64,000 nt of DNA from an uncultured Roseovarius sp. (lineage in GTDB: Bacteria; Pseudomonadota; Alphaproteobacteria; Rhodobacterales; Rhodobacteraceae). The stretch covers positions 26,996-90,995 of the forward strand of contig NZ_CAJXNN010000010.1 of the NCBI RefSeq assembly GCF_913057115.1, written 5' to 3'. The notes under the pieces are model-generated. The model did not search any database. It saw nothing but the letters and a program-made list of their open reading frames with translations, and was not told the DNA's origin. Position numbers and translations under genes: made by a program. Shown in pieces: positions 53,106-61,901 of the stretch (its first letter is position 1; every line of letters starts with the position of its first letter).

Positions 53106-53987
53106 TCAGTCGTGGGTGACTGCGATATTGGCGTCCAGGATCGCGCGTGTCAGGGCTTGCGCCGCCGGGGTCAGCATATGTTGCGGCGGGGTGACCATCC
53201 AAACCTCGCGTCGGGCGGAGGCATCGACCAAAGGAAGGAATTCCAAATCAAGGAATTCCGGCAGAACCGCGAGTTCGGGCAGAAGCGTTACCCCCACACC
53301 GCCGCGCACGAGGCTGAGGATCGAGGCGGTATTGAGAACATTGAGCCGAGAGGCCGCCATGATCGGCGCGAAGCCTTCATCGGTGATGAAATCGCACAGA
53401 CCGTTGGCGATGAAATCCACGCCTTCCAGGTCTTTCCACGTCAGTTCTGTCCAGTTCTTCGCCAGCGGGTGATCAACCGGGCAGACCACGCCAAACCGGT
53501 CGGTGAAAACCAGATGTCGTTCGAACCCCGGCATATGGCTGACGCTGGCCATGCCGATATCGGCACGTTCAGCCGCAAGTTCGCGTTGCACCGAGGCGGA
53601 GTCGGTATCGCGCATGTCGATCCGCACGCCGGGGTGGGTTTGCATGTAGTCCTGCAGGATCGGCGGCATGATAACCTGCGCAACGGAAGGGGTCACGGCC
53701 AGCCGGACCTGCCCCATCTCAGCGCGAGATAGCCCTTCAATCGCGGCCACGGTACGCTCGAAATGCGACAGCTCTCGGGTGGTCTCGATCAGGATCAATT
53801 CGCCCAAGGGGGTGAGGCGGGATTTGCGGGTGCTCTCGAAAAGCGGTGCGCCGACGTGATCCTCGAATTGGCGAAGCATCATCGAGACCGCCGAGGAGGT
53901 GCGGCCCAGAACCTCGGCCGCATCAGCGAGGGAACCGTGATCGGCCACGGCCCGAAAACAGCGCAGCATTTCGATTTTAATGGCCAA
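53106..53987 (-). CDS. LysR-family transcriptional regulator
   Basis: The 293-residue protein has a winged HTH (KIEMLRCFRAVADHGSLADAAEVLGRTSSAVSMMLRQFEDHVG in pieces) and a periplasmic-binding-like effector domain (VRLAVTPSVAQVIMPPILQDYMQTHPGV, EDLEGVDFIANGLCDF-like region). The inducer is unknown and no divergently transcribed target is present; an array of palindromes lies just upstream. Confidence 0.9.
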   Translation of the reverse strand: MAIKIEMLRCFRAVADHGSLADAAEVLGRTSSAVSMMLRQFEDHVGAPLFESTRKSRLTPLGELILIETTRELSHFERTVAAIEGLSRAEMGQVRLAVTPSVAQVIMPPILQDYMQTHPGVRIDMRDTDSASVQRELAAERADIGMASVSHMPGFERHLVFTDRFGVVCPVDHPLAKNWTELTWKDLEGVDFIANGLCDFITDEGFAPIMAASRLNVLNTASILSLVRGGVGVTLLPELAVLPEFLDLEFLPLVDASARREVWMVTPPQHMLTPAAQALTRAILDANIAVTHD

Positions 53988-54115
53988 AATTCAGAATCCT
54001 TTGAGTCGGGCGCCTGGATAACAGTTTTGGCTTAATTCTGTGTTGAACGCATCCTTGTCATGCGCATTCCCACCAGAAAAGGGCAGGAAAGCGACGTTTC
54101 ACCACCGTGGCGGGC

Positions 54116-54207
54116 AAGGCGTTTCGAAACGCCTTGGGCAAGCGGTTTGCAAACCGCTTGTGCCCCCGGCGCGCGCCGGGGGTGTGCAAGGGCTTTCGAA
54201 AGCCCTT
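54116..54207. repeat. Array of four perfect 20-base palindromes
   Basis: AAGGCGTTTCGAAACGCCTT (54116-54135), AAGCGGTTTGCAAACCGCTT (54140-54159), CCCCCGGCGCGCGCCGGGGG (54163-54182) and AAGGGCTTTCGAAAGCCCTT (54188-54207). Start-to-start distances are 24, 23 and 25. It lies downstream of the small gene ending at 54217. Confidence 0.85.
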
Positions 54208-54216
54208 GGCGGTCGG

Positions 54217-54450
54217 TCACGGTTTGGCGCGGCGCAGCGGAAGGGTGTTGCAGAAGACGACATAATGTTGGTGGTTTTCCACCGCCTGAAAGCCGCGTCG
54301 TTCGACTTCGCGCAAAAAGGCGTGGCGGCCAACAAGGCGTTCGACATCGCGTATTTTGCGCTTCACCACGCCGCCCTTGCGCGCTTCGGTCGAAGTGAAG
54401 ACCTGTTGCAGCCAGATATCGGGTGTGAGGTGTCGCGGCAGGGTTTTCAT
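54217..54450 (-). CDS. Short conserved protein of the PRAI-misannotated family
   Basis: The 77-residue basic protein begins MKTLPRHLTPDIWLQQVF and continues ARKGGVVKRKIRDVERLVGRHAFLREVERRGF, ending HYVVFCNTLPLRRAKP. This matches a small conserved Rhodobacterales protein often labelled N-(5'-phosphoribosyl)anthranilate isomerase in error; real TrpF is about 200 residues. It may be a small nucleic-acid-binding protein (inference from its charge). Confidence 0.7.
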   Translation of the reverse strand: MKTLPRHLTPDIWLQQVFTSTEARKGGVVKRKIRDVERLVGRHAFLREVERRGFQAVENHQHYVVFCNTLPLRRAKP

Positions 54451-54491
54451 GGGCAGAAGACTGCCGCAGCATGGTTAAGGAAGGGTTATCC

Positions 54492-54920
54492 TCAGAGCAC
54501 CCCGATATCGGCCAAGGCGGCCGACAATTCGGGCGGCAGGCTGTCTTCTTCCTGCCGGTGCTGGGGCAGGTCGGCGGGCGCGTCCTCGGGCTTGAGGTAG
54601 CGCCAGCCTTGGAAGGGACGTTTGGGGGCGGTGGAGGTCCGGATCACCTCAGGCTCCAGAACAAAGCCGCAGCGACGGATACCGTCGCTGCCGATGACCT
54701 CGTCAAAGCGCAGAAGTCGCTGGCGGCATTGCACGAGGCCTTGCACGACCCAATAGATCGAGCCCCCCTCAAGCAGCTCTGCCTCGCGTTTGGGCCACAT
54801 ACGGGTGATATGCCGGGGCAGGCCGTCAGGCCCCTTGGCGCGGGCCGACGCTTGCCAGCGCATGAGGCTGTCCACGTTGTCCGATCCGACGCTCAGTTTG
54901 ATGAGGTGCAGTGTGGCCAT
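54492..54920 (-). CDS. DUF1489 family protein
   Basis: The 142-residue protein shows the DUF1489 signature: HLIKLSVGSDNVDSLMRWQ at the N-terminus, a central SIYWVVQGLVQCRQRLLRFDEV and GFVLEPEVIRTSTAPKRPFQGWRYL. It is conserved across alphaproteobacteria with unknown function. Its start is 91 bases from the divergent nrdJ gene, and it is 42 bases upstream of the preceding small gene on the same strand, so they are probably co-transcribed. Confidence 0.85.
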   Translation of the reverse strand: MATLHLIKLSVGSDNVDSLMRWQASARAKGPDGLPRHITRMWPKREAELLEGGSIYWVVQGLVQCRQRLLRFDEVIGSDGIRRCGFVLEPEVIRTSTAPKRPFQGWRYLKPEDAPADLPQHRQEEDSLPPELSAALADIGVL

Positions 54921-55010
54921 GCGATTCCCTTGGTTCAGGGCATATAGGGTAGTGGAAATGCGGGGCGCTTCAAGCTATTGTGGTTGCCTGCCAATCACAG
55001 GATTCGACCA

Positions 55011-57290
55011 ATGACCCGTTTCGCTGCCACCATCGCCCAGTCCATCTGGGACATGAAATACCGCCTGAAGGAGGCCGACGGCACACCGATTGACGAAACG
55101 GTGGAAGATACATGGCGTCGGATTGCACGGGCCTTGGCCGAGGTGGAAAACGACCCAAGCCATTGGGAAGACCGTTTTTATGCCGCGTTGGAGGATTTCA
55201 AGTACCTGCCCGCCGGTCGCATCACCGCCGGGGCGGGCACGGCGCGGAGTGTGACTCTGTTCAATTGTTTTGTCATGGGCACGATCCCCGACGATATGGG
55301 CGGTATTTTCGAGATGCTGAAAGAGGCCGCGCTAACCATGCAGCAGGGCGGCGGGATCGGCTATGATTTCAGCACTATCCGGCCCAAAGGGGCCGAGGTG
55401 AAAAGCGTTGCCGCCGATGCCAGCGGCCCTTTGTCCTTCATGGATGTCTGGGATGCGATGTGCCGCACGATCATGTCGGCGGGGTCGCGCCGGGGTGCCA
55501 TGATGGCGACCATGCGCTGTGATCATCCCGATATCGAGGATTTCATCACCGCCAAATCGGACTCCGCGCGCTTGCGGATGTTCAACCTGTCGGTTCTGGT
55601 GAGCGATGCTTTCATGGAGGCGGTCAAAGCCGACGGGTCATGGGACCTGCGCTTTGGCGACAAGGTTTACAAGACCGTCGAGGCGCGTGACCTGTGGAAC
55701 CAGATCATGCAGGCCACCTATGACTATGCCGAACCGGGGGTGATTTTCATCGACCGGGTCAATGCGGCCAACAACCTGAGCTATTGCGAAACCATCAGCG
55801 CCACAAACCCCTGTGGCGAGCAACCCTTGCCACCCTATGGCGCCTGCCTTTTGGGGTCGATCAATATGGCGCGGTTGGTGAAAGATCCCTTTGGCGAAGC
55901 GGCCGAGCTGGACGAGGCGGCGCTGGATGATCTGGTCGCCACTGCTGTTCGGATGATGGACAACGTGGTGGATGCCAGCCGCTTCCCGCTTGACGCGCAA
56001 GCGCGGGAGGCCGCGGCCAAGCGGCGGATCGGGCTGGGCGTGACGGGCCTTGCCGATGCCTTGCTGATGGTCGGCCTGCGCTATGGCAGTGATGAGGCGG
56101 CGGCGCAAACCGAAGCCTGGCTGCATCAGATTGCGCGCGCCGCTTATCTGGCCAGTGTGGAGCTGGCCAAGGAAAAGGGGCCTTTCCCGCTGTTCGATGC
56201 GGAGGCTTATCTGGCCTCGGGCGCCATGCAGGGGATGGACGAGGACGTGCGCGCCGCCATCGCCGAACATGGTATTCGCAACGCCCTTTTGACCTCCATC
56301 GCGCCCACCGGCACGATCAGCCTTTATGCCGGCAACGTCAGTTCCGGGATCGAGCCGGTCTTTGCCTATAGCTATACCCGCAAAGTCCTGCAAAAGGACG
56401 GCACCCGCACCGAGGAAGAGGTGGTGGATTACGCGGTGCAGATGTGGCGCGAACGCTTTGGCGATGCGGAACTCCCTGACTATTTCGTCAACGCCCAGAC
56501 GCTGGCCCCGCAGGACCATGTGAAAATGCAAGCCGCCGCGCAGCGCTGGATCGACAGTTCGATTTCCAAAACCATCAACTGCCCGGCCGATATATCCTTT
56601 GCCGAGTTCAAGGATGTCTACATGCAGGCCTATGAGACGGGCTGCAAGGGCTGCACCACCTACCGGCCCAATGATGTGACCGGCAGCGTGTTGAGCGTAT
56701 CTGAGACCACCGAGGCCGCGCCGGGCGAGAGCGGCGCGCCGATGCCCGAAGATGGCGGCGAGATTGTCTATATGTCCGAGCCGCTGGACCGGCCTACCGA
56801 ATTGGAAGGCGCGACCTACAAGCTCAAGTGGCCCGACAGCAACCACGCGATCTATATCACCGTCAACGACATCGTGCTGAACGGCCACCGGCGGCCTTTC
56901 GAGGTCTTCATCAACTCCAAGAACATGGAACATTTCGCCTGGACCGTCGCGCTGACGCGGATGATTTCGGCGGTGTTCCGGCGTGGTGGCGATGTGTCCT
57001 TCGTGGTGGAAGAGTTGAAGGCCGTGTTTGACCCGCGCGGCGGGGCGTGGATGCAGGGTAAATATATTCCCTCGATCCTTGCGGCCATCGGCGGGATCTT
57101 GGAACAGCACATGGTCTCAATCGGGTTCTTGGAGGGCGAGGGGCTTGGCCTCAAGACCGACCCGACGCAAACAGTGGTCAACCTTGACGCGCCGCGCGGC
57201 CCGGCGTGCCCGGCCTGCGGAGGGTATGACATGCGGATGGTCGAAGGCTGCATGACCTGCGCCAGCTGTGGCCATTCCAAATGTGGTTAG
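55011..57290 (+). CDS. nrdJ: Adenosylcobalamin-dependent ribonucleotide reductase (class II)
   Basis: From the ATG at 55011 the 759-residue enzyme has the class II features. These are FLPAGRITAGAGT-like substrate entry, FNCFVMG with the first active-site Cys, GGGIGYDFSTIRPKG, NLSV, NPCGEQPLPPYGACLLGSIN (radical and second Cys), PTGTISLYAGNVSSGIEP, and a C-terminal CPACGG…CASCGHSKCG tail for re-reduction. It makes deoxynucleotides with or without oxygen. No cobalamin riboswitch fits in the 91-base leader. Confidence 0.95.
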   Translation: MTRFAATIAQSIWDMKYRLKEADGTPIDETVEDTWRRIARALAEVENDPSHWEDRFYAALEDFKYLPAGRITAGAGTARSVTLFNCFVMGTIPDDMGGIFEMLKEAALTMQQGGGIGYDFSTIRPKGAEVKSVAADASGPLSFMDVWDAMCRTIMSAGSRRGAMMATMRCDHPDIEDFITAKSDSARLRMFNLSVLVSDAFMEAVKADGSWDLRFGDKVYKTVEARDLWNQIMQATYDYAEPGVIFIDRVNAANNLSYCETISATNPCGEQPLPPYGACLLGSINMARLVKDPFGEAAELDEAALDDLVATAVRMMDNVVDASRFPLDAQAREAAAKRRIGLGVTGLADALLMVGLRYGSDEAAAQTEAWLHQIARAAYLASVELAKEKGPFPLFDAEAYLASGAMQGMDEDVRAAIAEHGIRNALLTSIAPTGTISLYAGNVSSGIEPVFAYSYTRKVLQKDGTRTEEEVVDYAVQMWRERFGDAELPDYFVNAQTLAPQDHVKMQAAAQRWIDSSISKTINCPADISFAEFKDVYMQAYETGCKGCTTYRPNDVTGSVLSVSETTEAAPGESGAPMPEDGGEIVYMSEPLDRPTELEGATYKLKWPDSNHAIYITVNDIVLNGHRRPFEVFINSKNMEHFAWTVALTRMISAVFRRGGDVSFVVEELKAVFDPRGGAWMQGKYIPSILAAIGGILEQHMVSIGFLEGEGLGLKTDPTQTVVNLDAPRGPACPACGGYDMRMVEGCMTCASCGHSKCG

Positions 57291-57358
57291 GGACTGTCAG
57301 CCCCCAATTGTCAGCAGGCGGTCATCAAAAAGCTAATCGACCATGGGCCGGGTAAAAT

Positions 57359-57964
57359 TCATTTCTTCCGCAGCGAGATAACGTTCACGGTGCGCTGCAT
57401 GCGGCGCGCAATTCCACCGCCTGCTTTCGCAAGGATCGGGAAATGAGCCGGTGCCTGTTCAGGAATGGCTCCAGCCGCAACCTGCACGTTGTTCAGGGTG
57501 CGAGGGTCAAGGCTCTGCTCCCTCGCCAGTGACGCGCCCTTATGCAAGCGGCGCTCGGGTGGTTCCACACCCAGCACTTTTGTCTCGGGCGGCATGGCGA
57601 TGTTCTCGGTGATGGTGTCGCGCAGAATACCAGCGAAATCACCCGGATCTTTGTGCGACTTCGAGTGCGCCAGGGCATTGTAGAAGCAACCGAATATCTT
57701 GCAGGCCCCTGGCGTGCATGATGCATCATCGAATTTCCGAAATGCGCCTCGATTGCCTCCCGGATGCCCTCCTCCCCCCCGCGAGGTGAAACCGAAGCCG
57801 ATGCGCCAAGCATGGTCCCAACCATCAGACGTGACTTCCGGTAACTTCTGGCCTGGCCCGAATGCAACCAGGACGCCCAAGCGTCCCGTTACGCGGGTCG
57901 CTTGATCCAGCATCTGTGCGTCCAACCAATATGGGCCAGCAATCCTGTCGAGGCGACGCAGCAC
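57359..57964 (-). pseudogene. Frameshifted TniQ-like gene remnant
   Basis: On the minus strand the frame carries GPYWLDAQMLDQATRVTGRL, then DFAGILRDTITENIAMPP with LGVEPPERRLHKGASLAREQSLDPRTLNNV. The latter resembles the C-terminal half of TniQ-type transposition proteins. The natural continuation GEEGIREAIEAHFG lies in another frame between an eight-C run (57773-57780) and about 57735, after which the first frame resumes. This points to two compensating frameshifts. It lacks a clear start and end. Confidence 0.45.
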
Positions 57965-58006
57965 TTAGCCCTGAAGAGGCGAAACCGATGGCATAGCCGT
58001 AAACCG

Positions 58007-59050
58007 TTAAAACGGCATCGGATGTGCCCGATGTGCTGCGTCAATCTCTTCCCGCACGTCATCCGAAAGCGCCACCTCCGCAGCCCCCAGGGCCACATCC
58101 AGTTGCCCCACAGAGGTGGCCCCAAAGATGACCGACCCCATGAACGGGCGCGTCATGCACCACGCCAAGGCCAACTGCACTGGGTCCAATCCGTGCCGCG
58201 CGGCGATGTCCAAGTAAGCCTCGACCGCCTTGAAGGCGCGTTTGGTCTTGCGGCCCCCAAGGCTTTCGTTCAGCGTCATGCGCGATCCATCAGGCATCGC
58301 CCCGCCCTGATATTTGCCGGTCAAAAGCCCCGCCGCCAGTGGCGAAAAGGCCAGCAATCCGACGTCCTCATTCACGCTCAACTCCGCCAGATCGGTATCA
58401 TAGAGGCGGCACAGCAAGGAATATTCATTCTGAATGCTCGCCACCCGTGGCAGGCCCTTATCCTCGGATAACCGCAACCATTGCGCCGTGCCCCATGCGC
58501 TTTCATTCGACAGGCCAAAGGCGCGGATATTTCCCTTGTCCACCTGTTTTTGCAGGGCCTCCAACGTGTCTTCCATATGCGCCAAGGTCGCCGCGCGATC
58601 CTGCCCCGAGGGGTCAAAACTCCAGTTTTGCCGAAACATGTAACTGCCCCGATTGGGCCAGTGGAATTGGTAAAGGTCGATATAGTCGGTCTTCAGCCGC
58701 CGCAGCGATCCTTCCACCGCCTCCGGGATCGTCTTGGAACTGATCGGCGCGCCGTCACGCGCATGGGCCATCCCCTCGCCCGAATGTTTCGAGGCCAAAA
58801 TGACCTCCTCGCGCCGCCCGCTCTTGGCAAACCAATCGCCAATCACCTTCTCGGTCCGGCCAATGGTGTCCTTGGCAACAGGGTTCACCGGGTACATCTC
58901 GGCGGTGTCGATGAAGTTGATCCCCCGCTCCAATGCCCGGTCAATTTGCGCATGACCTTCCGCGGTGGTGTTTTGACTGCCCCATGTCATCGACCCAAGG
59001 CACAGCGCGCTCACCTCGATCCCGGTCCGGCCCAATCGGTTTTTCTTCAT
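58007..59050 (-). CDS. Aldo/keto reductase
   Basis: From the ATG at 59050 (GGAAAAG upstream) the 347-residue NADP(H)-dependent enzyme has the AKR motifs LGRTGIEVSALCLGSMTWGS, the catalytic FIDTAEMYP (Asp/Tyr), ILASKHSG (Lys), LYQFHWPNRG (His) and AFSPLAAGLLTGKY. A late GATSVGQLDVALGA binds the cofactor. It belongs to the Tas/YajO-like group; the physiological substrate is unknown. Confidence 0.9.
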   Translation of the reverse strand: MKKNRLGRTGIEVSALCLGSMTWGSQNTTAEGHAQIDRALERGINFIDTAEMYPVNPVAKDTIGRTEKVIGDWFAKSGRREEVILASKHSGEGMAHARDGAPISSKTIPEAVEGSLRRLKTDYIDLYQFHWPNRGSYMFRQNWSFDPSGQDRAATLAHMEDTLEALQKQVDKGNIRAFGLSNESAWGTAQWLRLSEDKGLPRVASIQNEYSLLCRLYDTDLAELSVNEDVGLLAFSPLAAGLLTGKYQGGAMPDGSRMTLNESLGGRKTKRAFKAVEAYLDIAARHGLDPVQLALAWCMTRPFMGSVIFGATSVGQLDVALGAAEVALSDDVREEIDAAHRAHPMPF

Positions 59051-59154
59051 CTTTTCCGGTGTCCCTTGTCCCTCGCGTTCGGCGCAGAGACTAGCGGTTT
59101 TCCCACCCGCGTCACCCCCCATTCCCGGCGGTGATACCGGCAATTCCCAATTGA

Positions 59155-59169
59155 GAACATTTAGCGAAC
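59155..59169 (+). promoter_or_regulatory. LexA/SOS box of the alphaproteobacterial type
   Basis: GAAC (59155-59158)-N7-GAAC (59166-59169), 17 bases before the ATG at 59186. GAAC/GTTC direct repeats spaced by 7 are the LexA operator in Rhodobacter and relatives. Confidence 0.7.
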
Positions 59170-59185
59170 ATTGTAATCTGCCTGC

Positions 59186-59782
59186 ATGACCGCACCGTTG
59201 CTGACTCGCCAAACGCATGACACCCGTCCGGCCCTGCCGGTGCTGGATGGCATGACCCTGACACTGGCCCGCCTGCATGAGATCTGCGGGCCTGCGCGCC
59301 ATGTGCTGGCGATGATCGTGGCCAGGGCCACGCGCGGCCCGGTCTTCTGGATCGCTCCCGCGTGGCAGGGCGACCGCCTCAATCCCGATGGCATGCGCCC
59401 CTTCGTGCAACCGGGGCGCTTCACCTTCATCCACCCCCAGCAACCGATTGACCTACTCTGGACGCTGGAAGAGGTCCTGCGCAGCGGCGTGGTGCCGCTG
59501 GCGGTGGCCGAACTGCCCGAACCACCGGGCCTGACACCGGTGCGCCGCCTGCATCTGGCTGCGGAAAACGGCGCGAAAACAGGGGGGTGTGCCCCCATTG
59601 GCCTGGTCCTCACCCCCGGCGAGGGCGGCGCGCCGGGGGTTGAAACCCGCTGGCACATGGCCCCCGACCATACCCCCGACAGCCGCGCCTGGGCCCTCTC
59701 CCGCCACCGCGCCCGCAGCGCACCACCCGCCACATGGGCACTTACCGGACGACCGGGCAACTGGCATGTGACGCAAAGGTGA
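59186..59782 (+). CDS. ImuA-like (RecA-fold) DNA-damage protein
   Basis: The 198-residue protein has LARLHEICGPARHVLAMIVARATRGPVFWIAPAW, strands LNPDGMRPFV and IDLLWTLEEVLRSGVVPLAVAELPEP, and a later RRLHLAAENGAKTGGCAPIGLVL. This is the degenerate RecA/SulA-like fold of alphaproteobacterial ImuA. A perfect SOS box in front supports DNA-damage induction. The usual partners imuB and dnaE2 are not adjacent. The stop abuts a possible start of the YceI gene. Confidence 0.7.
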   Translation: MTAPLLTRQTHDTRPALPVLDGMTLTLARLHEICGPARHVLAMIVARATRGPVFWIAPAWQGDRLNPDGMRPFVQPGRFTFIHPQQPIDLLWTLEEVLRSGVVPLAVAELPEPPGLTPVRRLHLAAENGAKTGGCAPIGLVLTPGEGGAPGVETRWHMAPDHTPDSRAWALSRHRARSAPPATWALTGRPGNWHVTQR

Positions 59783-59818
59783 ATGGCCGCCAACCCGTTT
59801 TGCCCCTACCGTCGCGCC

Positions 59819-60376
59819 ATGCGCTATATCCTTGCCTTCATCCTCTGCCTCACCGCCGCGCTCAGCATGGCCGCGCCACAGGCCTATCGCCTCGATGCCG
59901 CGCGTTCGATCGTGGGGTTTTCCTATGACGTCGAAGGCAACCCAAATCAGGGCACCATGCCGGTAAAATCCGCCGAGATCACGCTAGACCTCGACAACCT
60001 GCCCGCCAGCCGGGTGCGCGTGACGCTCGATGCTGCCGGGGCGCGCGCCGGGTTCTTCTTTGCCACGCAGGCAATGAAAGACGCCAAGGTTCTGGACACA
60101 GCGCGCTTTCCGGAAATCACCTTTCGCTCCACCACCCTGACGGGCGACCTGTCCGGGGCCACGGTGCAAGGGGACCTTACCGTGCGCGGCGTCACCCGCC
60201 CCATCACACTCGACGCCCGCCTCTACCGCCAACGCGGCACCTCCCCCGACGACCGCCGCAACCTCGCTGTTCTGTTGACCGGCCAGATCAGCCGCAGCGC
60301 CTTCGGCGCGACGGGCTATTCGGGCATGGTGGGCGATACCATCGACCTGCGGATCATCGCCCGCATCACCCGTTAG
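59819..60376 (+). CDS. YceI-family periplasmic protein
   Basis: From the ATG at 59819 the 185-residue protein has a signal peptide (MRYILAFILCLTAALSMA-APQAY) and the YceI lipocalin-like beta barrel: YRLDAARSIVGFSYDVEG, RFPEITFRSTTLTG, VQGDLTVRGVTRPITLDARL and ISRSAFGATGYSGMVGDTIDLRI. The family binds isoprenoid lipids such as ubiquinone. An alternative ATG at 59783, with AAAGGTG, adds a 12-residue basic extension and would couple it to the ImuA-like gene. Confidence 0.87.
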   Translation: MRYILAFILCLTAALSMAAPQAYRLDAARSIVGFSYDVEGNPNQGTMPVKSAEITLDLDNLPASRVRVTLDAAGARAGFFFATQAMKDAKVLDTARFPEITFRSTTLTGDLSGATVQGDLTVRGVTRPITLDARLYRQRGTSPDDRRNLAVLLTGQISRSAFGATGYSGMVGDTIDLRIIARITR

Positions 60377-60396
60377 GCCAATGTCAGAAACCGCGT

Positions 60397-60444
60397 CCAA
60401 GCGGTTTCGAAACCGCTTGGCCAAGGATTTTCGAAAATCCTTGG
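60397..60444. repeat. Two abutting 24-base perfect palindromes
   Basis: Cores AAGCGGTTTCGAAACCGCTT (60399-60418) and AAGGATTTTCGAAAATCCTT (60423-60442), each extended by CC/GG to 24 bases and directly adjacent. They lie between the convergent stops of the YceI and MFS genes and belong to the same AAG-NNN-TTT palindrome family as the 54.1 kb array. Confidence 0.85.
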
Positions 60445-60454
60445 CGGCAAGACT

Positions 60455-61720
60455 TCAGGTTTCGCCCTCATCCTCCGCCGCCTCTTCGGCCTGCTCCACA
60501 TACCATTCCTGCGCCGCTTCAACGGCAACGGGCGATGACGTGGGCACGACCCCAAGATAGCTGCCGGTTTCATCCACAGGCACCCCGGGCCGCCGTGTCA
60601 TTCGCCAGCCCGCGTAAAGCGTGATCGACAGGAATACGACAGCCAGGAAAAGCCAAAAACCATGCGGCCCGGCCAGCTCCATGACCTGCCCCGTGGCCAT
60701 CGGCCCCACGACCGCACCAACGCCATAGGCAAAGACCAACCCGCCCGAAGCCGCGGCCATGTCATCCACGTCCAGGTAATCGTTGGTATACGCGATAAAG
60801 AGCGCATAAAGCGGGTTCGCCACACCGCCCACAACAAAGGCCAGAACAAGCAGCGTTTCATACTGCGCGCCCACGACAAAGCCCACGCCGGTGGCCGTTG
60901 CCCCAATCGCGGCCAAGCCAAGGATCAACAACCGCCGGTCCATCCTGTCCGACAGCCAGCCCACGGGGAGCTGCCACACCAAAGACCCCACGAAAATCGC
61001 CGCGACAAAGCCGGTGATCTGCGCCACGCTCAACCCCGCAGCCGCCCCGTAAACCGAGGCCATGCCGAACTGCGCCGCAAAGGCCCCACCCAGCAAAAGG
61101 GTGCCGACACTGGCCAAGGGGGATTTGTGATAAAGCTGCATCAGGCTCATCGGCTTGGTGGTGTCCGAGGCGGGCGTCGGCGTGATCGACAACAGGATCG
61201 GCGCGAAACTCAGCGACACAAGGATCGACGGGATCACAAAAAGGAAAAACCCGCTCGCCTCGCCAAGGTTCATCAACCCCTGCGCCGCGATCAGGCCCAA
61301 CATCTGTGCCACCATGTAAACCGACAGAACCATCCCCCGCGTCTGGTTGGTGGCGGCATTGTTCAGCCAGCTTTCGGCGGTGACGTAAACGCCCGACAGG
61401 CAGAACCCGAGGACCACCCGGATCAATGTCCAACTGATGGGATCGGTCAGGATCGGAAAGGCGATCAACCCCGCCGAGATGAACGAGGCCAGCGCCGCAA
61501 AGACCCGCACATGCCCCACCCGCCGGATCAATTCCGGCGCCAGCCGACTGCCCACCAGAAAGCCAAGGAAATACCCCGAGGTAATGATCGACAACTCCAG
61601 CGTGCCAAAGCCTTCCATGGCCCCGCGCACCCCCATCAGGGTGGCCTGCATGCCATTGCCGATCATGATCAGAACCATCCCCAAAAGCAGGGCCCAAACG
61701 CTTGCCAATACCTGAATCAT
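60455..61720 (-). CDS. Major facilitator superfamily transporter
   Basis: From the ATG at 61720 (AAAGG upstream) the 421-residue protein has 12 hydrophobic helices. The MFS hallmark [19 protein letters not shown] loop follows helix 2 ([19 protein letters not shown]) and a repeat in the second half is [12 protein letters not shown]. It resembles the YcaD-like group of unknown substrate. The C-terminal about 40 residues form an acidic cytoplasmic tail. A longer frame upstream overlaps the metG leader and is rejected. Confidence 0.85.
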   Translation of the reverse strand: MIQVLASVWALLLGMVLIMIGNGMQATLMGVRGAMEGFGTLELSIITSGYFLGFLVGSRLAPELIRRVGHVRVFAALASFISAGLIAFPILTDPISWTLIRVVLGFCLSGVYVTAESWLNNAATNQTRGMVLSVYMVAQMLGLIAAQGLMNLGEASGFFLFVIPSILVSLSFAPILLSITPTPASDTTKPMSLMQLYHKSPLASVGTLLLGGAFAAQFGMASVYGAAAGLSVAQITGFVAAIFVGSLVWQLPVGWLSDRMDRRLLILGLAAIGATATGVGFVVGAQYETLLVLAFVVGGVANPLYALFIAYTNDYLDVDDMAAASGGLVFAYGVGAVVGPMATGQVMELAGPHGFWLFLAVVFLSITLYAGWRMTRRPGVPVDETGSYLGVVPTSSPVAVEAAQEWYVEQAEEAAEDEGET

Positions 61721-61901
61721 CGCGCGGCCTTTCTGCCTTGGTATCTGGCCAGCGCCTAACAGCGCGCCACACCTTCCGTCAAACCGGAACGCGACAGGAA
61801 TGTCGATTTTGTCCAATCCGCCCCGCGCCCTCTGGTCCTTCGCGCCCAAGGGCATTAAACCCCCTCCAAGACAGCACGGCGCGAAAGGCGGGACATTCAC
61901 C

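Noticed and set aside
54217..54450. TrpF (phosphoribosylanthranilate isomerase)
   Set aside because: At 77 residues it is far too short and lacks the TIM-barrel motifs; the common label is a misannotation.
54920..55011. Cobalamin riboswitch before nrdJ
   Set aside because: The gap is only 91 bases and lacks the conserved B12-box; no suitable structure was seen.
55638..57110. 490-codon minus-strand open frame opposite nrdJ
   Set aside because: Mirror frame of a GC-rich gene; low-complexity composition rich in His/Arg/Gly and no family motif.
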